A DNA stretch of 64,000 nucleotides from positions 13,692,876-13,756,875 of the forward strand of contig NC_057789.1 of assembly GCF_014905175.1 (NCBI RefSeq), given 5' to 3'. Below the pieces are notes generated by a model. That model ran no database searches and was not told where the DNA came from. It saw only the letters and a program-made list of their open reading frames with translations. The position numbers were made by a program, and so were the translations under genes. The DNA is from Aphidius gifuensis (taxonomy: Eukaryota > Arthropoda > Insecta > Hymenoptera > Braconidae). This document shows, in pieces, positions 60,052 through 64,000 of the stretch (within the stretch, counting starts at the first letter, position 1; every line of letters starts with the position of its first letter).

Positions 60052-60852
60052 ATGGATGATATCAAAATTCTGGGGGAAACAAAATTAGTTCATAATGGTT
60101 TCATTTATTTGCGGTCTAAATTACCAGTTAAAGGTAAAATTTATTGGGAGTGTCGAAGGTTACGTCATAAAGAATGCAAAGCAAGAGCGGTTACTGCATT
60201 CAATGCTGGAGAAAATGAACATTACTTTATACGTGAACCAACATTAGACGATCATGCTCATGTTCCCAACCAAGAACAGGTTGAAGCTAAGATTTTAAAA
60301 ATTTCTTCAAAACGGAAGGCTTAGGACCATCCCCAGTAACCCCCATCTCAAATATTACGTGCAGAGCTAGCTGGACTGTCTGAGGGCGTCCTTGGCCAGC
60401 TACCTGAGCGCGATAATTTGAAAAAATCAATGCGAAAAATCCGGAGGTAATTTCTTTTAATTATCTTTTTTAAATACAATATTCATTTATTATTTTTTTA
60501 AGAAAAAATTTGCCACCAAATCCAGAAAGTCTTGCTGACTTGGGTACTCTTTCTGATCGATATCAGAAAACACTCACAGGTGATAAATTTCGTTTCAAAA
60601 ATTAAAAATCGCTTTCAGCTTGTTGTTGGGAAACACCATCCTGACCTGTATTCCGCACTTGGTGAATTTCAAAAAGAACAAGCTGACGCAGAAATAATGA
60701 TAGCAGAGCTGAGTCTAGGAAGAAAAGTCCGGGCTATGCCGAAAAGAAAATGGATAGATTTCTAGAAGAGAATAATGTCTCTTGTGGCTAGTTATGGATC
60801 GTTCGACGAGTTAGAATTTTTAAAAGCTATTGCACATAATATTGTAATCTAA
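60052..60852 (+). pseudogene. FLYWCH-finger MULE-type transposase relic, catalytic core deleted
   Basis: From the ATG at 60052 the frame reads ILGETKLVHNGFIYLRSKLP, KGKIYWECRRLRHKECKARA and ends HAHVPN, a FLYWCH zinc finger (Y-W-x-C, C, H-x-H). Two nonsense changes follow (TAG at 60322, TAA at 60337), within otherwise good PPSQILRAELAGLSEGVLGQ and LPERDNLKKSMRKIRR. A 56-bp gt-ag intron (60447-60502) joins in phase to KNLPPNPESLADLGTLSDRY and QKTLTGDKFRFKN. The sequence then jumps near 60605 to the family's C-terminus: QLVVGKHHPDLYSALGEFQK, ADAEIMIAELSLGRKV, SFDELEFLKAIAHNI. The DDE transposase domain between them is gone. FLYWCH proteins of this layout are MULE-derived in insects. Confidence 0.8.
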
Positions 60853-60879
60853 TAAATAAATAAATATAAATAAAATAAT

Positions 60880-61020
60880 ACACTTGAAAAAAATTCATTC
60901 GGGAAAAAAATACTCGGGCAAAATGTATTCAGGAAAAAGGTCATTCAGGACGGAGGTCATTCAGGAAAGAAGCCATTCGCGGAATTTGATTCGGGATAAA
61001 GGACGGCAACCTCTGGTATG
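60880..61020. repeat. CATTCGGGAAAAA short repeats
   Basis: AAAATTCATTCGGGAAAAAA, ACTCGGGCAAAATGTATTC, AGGAAAAAGGTCATTCAGG, ACGGAGGTCATTCAGGAAAG and GGATAAAGGACGGCAACCTC: six or so units of about 17-23 bp. It may be the subterminal repeat of a transposon, perhaps of the FLYWCH relic just before it. Confidence 0.6.
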
Positions 61021-61079
61021 AGGAAAAAAAAATCAAATGAACTAAAAATTAAAAAAAAAAAACAAAAACAAAAATTATC

Positions 61080-61560
61080 GACAAATTATGTGGTTGCTAA
61101 GCCTGAAGTTGTTAAATTACCAATTTCAACATTTTATTTATGTGAAAATACTGATCATAATGAAAATATTTGTCTGAAAATTAATCTTAAATAAAAAAAT
61201 ATTTGTGTTATTTTGAAAACACTAAATCATCAAGTCCGAAGGAATTCAAATTTGATAGTAAAAGACAGAAAGAAAATGATAATGATCAAGAAAAAGGTAG
61301 CTTTGCATCATCATTAAATAAATTGCAAGAAAATTCATCAAGTCATTCAATAAGTTAAAGTCCAATCGTAACAACAACGACAATGACAAAAACAACAGTT
61401 GATACAAAAAATCATGATGATTTTATTATGGAATGGCTCAATAAAGATATTGAAAATAATACCAATATGATATAATAATAACGAAGAATAAAATAATAAC
61501 AAATGATAGCACATTAGTATCAGCAGAATTGAGTAAAAATGGGATTAAAAAAAAAAAAAT
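61080..61560 (+). pseudogene. Unidentified coding scraps, partly repeated at 62325
   Basis: Readable pieces include YVVAKPEVVKLPISTFYLCE, NTDHNENI, SPKEFKFDSKRQKENDNDQ and NHDDFIMEWLNKDIENNTNM. The last recurs at about 62328 as HDNFIMKRLNKDILNNTNTV. The style is low-complexity linker. Stops in all frames. Confidence 0.4.
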
Positions 61561-61689
61561 GTTCAATTTACAGTCATTTACAAAAACAAAAAAAAATTGT
61601 TTTTTTCTCACAACTGGCAGTATAAATTCTTGTAAGATCTATTAATATTTTTCTGTAGATGCAGTTAATTCAGACATTGGTATTTGTCA

Positions 61690-62203
61690 GTGAATTTATC
61701 ACTTAAAGCTGCTGCTTGTGATATTGGTCTTATTAAAAAATTATTATTAATAATATCAAGACCAGGCAGACTTTTGGAATATTTAGAATTTGATCCAAAA
61801 GAATTTTATTATTTGATCGAACAAGCCAAGACAAGTTTTAAGGGATAGCTATGGTATAAAAGCAGATGTTCCGCCATTCATTATAAGTAAATTGTCATTA
61901 AAACGTGACCCAACATCTGATCTTTAAGAAAACATTAATAAATTCAAAGATTTAACAAGTTCAAGTGGTAGTAATACCGAAGTGATATCATCAGCTACAT
62001 AACGTGGAAATAATCAAAATTCACATTAGTCATAATCGTCGCAAAGACAACAACAACATCAACAGCGTGTACCTGGTGAAAATGATTATAAAGTATCAAG
62101 AATTTTTAGTAATGGCGCATATGGAGCTGTTTATTTGGTTAAAAAAAAAATATCACGTCAACGTTTCGTTATGAAAAAAATAAATAAAAATAATTTGATA
62201 CTA
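61690..62203 (+). pseudogene. MAST-family kinase relic, copy 2 (DUF1908 and N-lobe)
   Basis: The plus strand reads [50 protein letters not shown], then after a stop and frameshift GIKADVPPFIISKLSLKRDP and TSDL: the pre-kinase DUF1908 region of MAST proteins. After a linker it reads [40 protein letters not shown] and stops at a good donor (CTA|GTAAGT). The Gly-rich loop SNGAYGAV and the Lys of VMKK are intact. Copy 1 at 59066 begins inside the same loop and continues past it, so the two overlap by about 35 residues and are separate decayed copies. Four or more stops interrupt this one. Confidence 0.8.
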
Positions 62204-62286
62204 GTAAGTAAATTGCAATTATAGTAATGAATTTATATTATTATAAAATATTTATTCAATATGGTGTGTTTAAAATTTTTTTATAG

Positions 62287-62540
62287 CACCAGAATGTGTT
62301 GTTAAATATATGGCAGCACATCAAGCATAACTCATGATAATTTTATTATGAAAAGGCTCAATAAAGATATTCTAAATAATACCAATACTGTTGATGATAA
62401 AATAATAACAAATCACATCAGTATCACCAGAATCGACAAAAAATGAGATTCAAAAAAATGAAGAAATTTCAGTTGACCAAACGGAATTAATTGATGCAAT
62501 ACTTGACTGTCATCAAGTGATGAATAAAAAGGAACAGAAT
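62287..62540 (+). pseudogene. Second copy of unidentified fragments
   Basis: After a TTTTTTTATAG acceptor-like sequence the strand reads APECVVKYMAAHQA plus a stop, then HDNFIMKRLNKDILNNTNTV and, later, ISVDQTELIDAILDCHQVMN. It parallels 57505-57560 and 61405-61480, evidence that this locus was duplicated before it decayed. Confidence 0.45.
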
Positions 62541-63305
62541 AACTATTAGCTCTGTCAGGTTGAGATTTATGTCGGAGAAATACATTGGACACGAGATCAA
62601 TGTCGGATAAAGTTCTCCGGTGTCATCCCTCAGTATTTCTCACGTTAAAGTCTTCCAAGTCTTTTATCGTGCTGAGGGGTGTCATGTCCTTATACTCTCT
62701 TCAGAGTGAATGATGACCCTAAATTTATAGATACCTCAGAACATACAAATGTCTTACGAATCCTGAAACTCTGTTATTAATAATATTTGTCCCTAAACTC
62801 AAACATCCGTCCAAAAACTGATATGTGTATATATGAATGTCCTCAAAGTCCGATTTGTATAAATAAAGTCCTGCAGAGTTAGACAAATTTTCGGCGTATT
62901 AAAAGAAGTTACTGGCAAAATTAAAAAAAAGTTGTATATTTACATTAAGAATGTTTATACAAATTTAAATATACTGAGCTTCATGTCCACATGTCATGTC
63001 CTCAAACTCGAAGTTATACAAATATATATATATATTAATATATAAAATAATATATAATTACGTTTGGTTATATCTAGCAGCTCTTAAAGCTTATCAAACG
63101 TTGTCCATGATGACATACAATCATATCTTATTATACATAGTTATATAACGTCATATATAGATATTTATTAATTATATTCTGGTCAACTTCGTGGAAACAT
63201 ATAATTGTATATAACTATATATACCTATATAAAGCAATATATAATTTTATCCGATTAGGCAGTGATTATAAAGCTGATCAGAGATGAAATATAATGCTTG
63301 GCAGC
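62541..63305. repeat. Repeat-rich DNA with TATATAACTATATA words
   Basis: No gene. GTCGGAGAAATACATTGGAC and ATCAATGTCGGATAAAGTTC near 62575 recall the MITE at 8262-8479, and TGTCCTCAAA-GTC recurs loosely. From 63010 the TATATA-rich style is that of the CCCGAGGAACG element's interior. Confidence 0.4.
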
Positions 63306-63309
63306 CAAT

Positions 63310-63535
63310 CGTGTGCCATCCATGGGCTAAGGCTTGGCTGACTCTTGGCTGGTTACTTGTTTACCACGGCTCGTATGCCAATACTTGGCTGACCATTGGT
63401 TAAAGAAGAGGTGGCCAGCTCTTATCAAGCGATTCATTGGCCAAGTCTTGGTAAATTATTGGGTGGCCAAGTCTGGGAATATACAATTAAGGCAAGAGTT
63501 GGCACATCAAAGATTGGCCAACGTATGACTTGACA
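63310..63535. repeat. TTGGCTGAC / TTGGCCAAG short-repeat cluster
   Basis: Variants of GGCTTGGCTGACTCTTGGCT, TTGGCCAAGTCTTGG and GGTGGCCAAGTCTGGG pack about 220 bp, GC-richer than the surroundings. It is comparable in style to the cluster at 31040-31275. The 64-codon frame is repeat read-through. Confidence 0.65.
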
Positions 63536-63765
63536 TTCGTCGATTGTTCTTTGGGTAACTAAAACTAATTATTTTTAATTCTTTCGAAATATATAAAGAG
63601 CCATTGTTATGTATTTAATATTGGAAGTTTTTTTGTTCAATAATATACATATAACAGCTACGCTGAGAGAAATTTTAACTAAGAATTACAAACGTAAAAA
63701 AAAAAATTACAAAATAAATAGTAAAAACTGCGTTCCTCCCGTCATTTATAAGAATTATTCATATA

Positions 63766-64000
63766 CTACCGCCTCTCGCCGGCCGCAAGCGGCCGCCTCA
63801 GTTGTTTCTATGCTATATGCTAAATTCTAATGACACGTCATCATGTGGTGTTATTAACAAAAAAAAAACAATGAAATTTTTAATTGGAGAAAAAATTAAT
63901 TTATAAATAATATTTGACGATGCCTAATAGAATGCTTGAGACCAGCCCACGGATACGAAATCCATTAAGAGCCTTAAGGCTATCAAATAATTATTTAATT
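63766..64000 (+). repeat. GC-rich dispersed repeat, copy 2
   Basis: CTCGCCGGCCGCAAGCGGCC, CTCAGTTGTTTCTATGCTAT, GACACGTCATCATGTGGTGT and GACCAGCCCACGGATACGAA match copy 1 at 7707-7945 in the same orientation, with small indels. It runs to about 63985 and then plain DNA to the window end. Its outer context differs from copy 1, so it is an independent insertion. Confidence 0.75.

Overview
The window looks like nuclear DNA of an insect, most likely a hymenopteran of the parasitoid-wasp type. This is an inference. It rests on very high A+T, gt-ag introns of about 56-85 bases in the gene relics, long introns packed with small inverted-repeat elements, and proteins that read as animal METTL3, Noc3, PLC-beta and MAST kinase. 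There is no operon structure, no ribosome-binding-site logic, no CRISPR array and no viral gene set.

Only one gene looks intact. It lies on the minus strand (54608 down to 27004) and can be joined from seven exons at gt-ag sites with every phase matching. The product is about 1,381 residues: a secreted, Q/S/T/N-rich protein with a charged, coiled-coil-like stretch and one compact conserved block. An AATAAA follows the stop. Two of its introns are very long (14.0 kb and 8.9 kb) and hold most of the simple repeats and elements of the middle of the window.

Two plus-strand graveyards hold decayed, intron-containing pieces of unrelated cellular genes. The first, at 20.2-26.3 kb, has an unidentified coding relic, a Noc3 relic and a METTL3 relic, the last two each split by a transposon. 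The second, at 57.5-62.5 kb, has a PLC-beta C-terminal relic, two overlapping MAST-kinase relics and a FLYWCH/MULE transposase relic. An RPA70-like relic lies inside the gene's long intron (42.7-43.3 kb), and a C2H2 zinc-finger relic lies near 14 kb.

The rest is repeats. From left to right: an array of tandem palindromes (4.6-5.7 kb); a 200-bp satellite (5.8-6.6 kb); a 3.56-kb element with 301-bp terminal inverted repeats that nests two tRNA-like cloverleaves (7.4-11.0 kb); a tandem duplication (11.6-13.9 kb); several foldback elements (14.7, 16.0-17.3 and 18.7-20.0 kb); a 0.97-kb TTA microsatellite (29.4-30.4 kb); two hAT-like MITEs with 8-bp target duplications (33.5-35.4 kb); a purine-rich minisatellite flanked by C runs (40.5-42.1 kb); a 121-bp satellite (43.8-44.4 kb); and a possible LTR (48.2-49.1 kb).

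The most useful observations are two insertions whose 2-bp target duplications (TT and AT) can be read from the broken host codons, a roughly 34-bp micro-inversion inside the METTL3 relic, the tandem palindromes, and the collection of partial cellular genes at two sites. All reading was by eye; no search or alignment was run.
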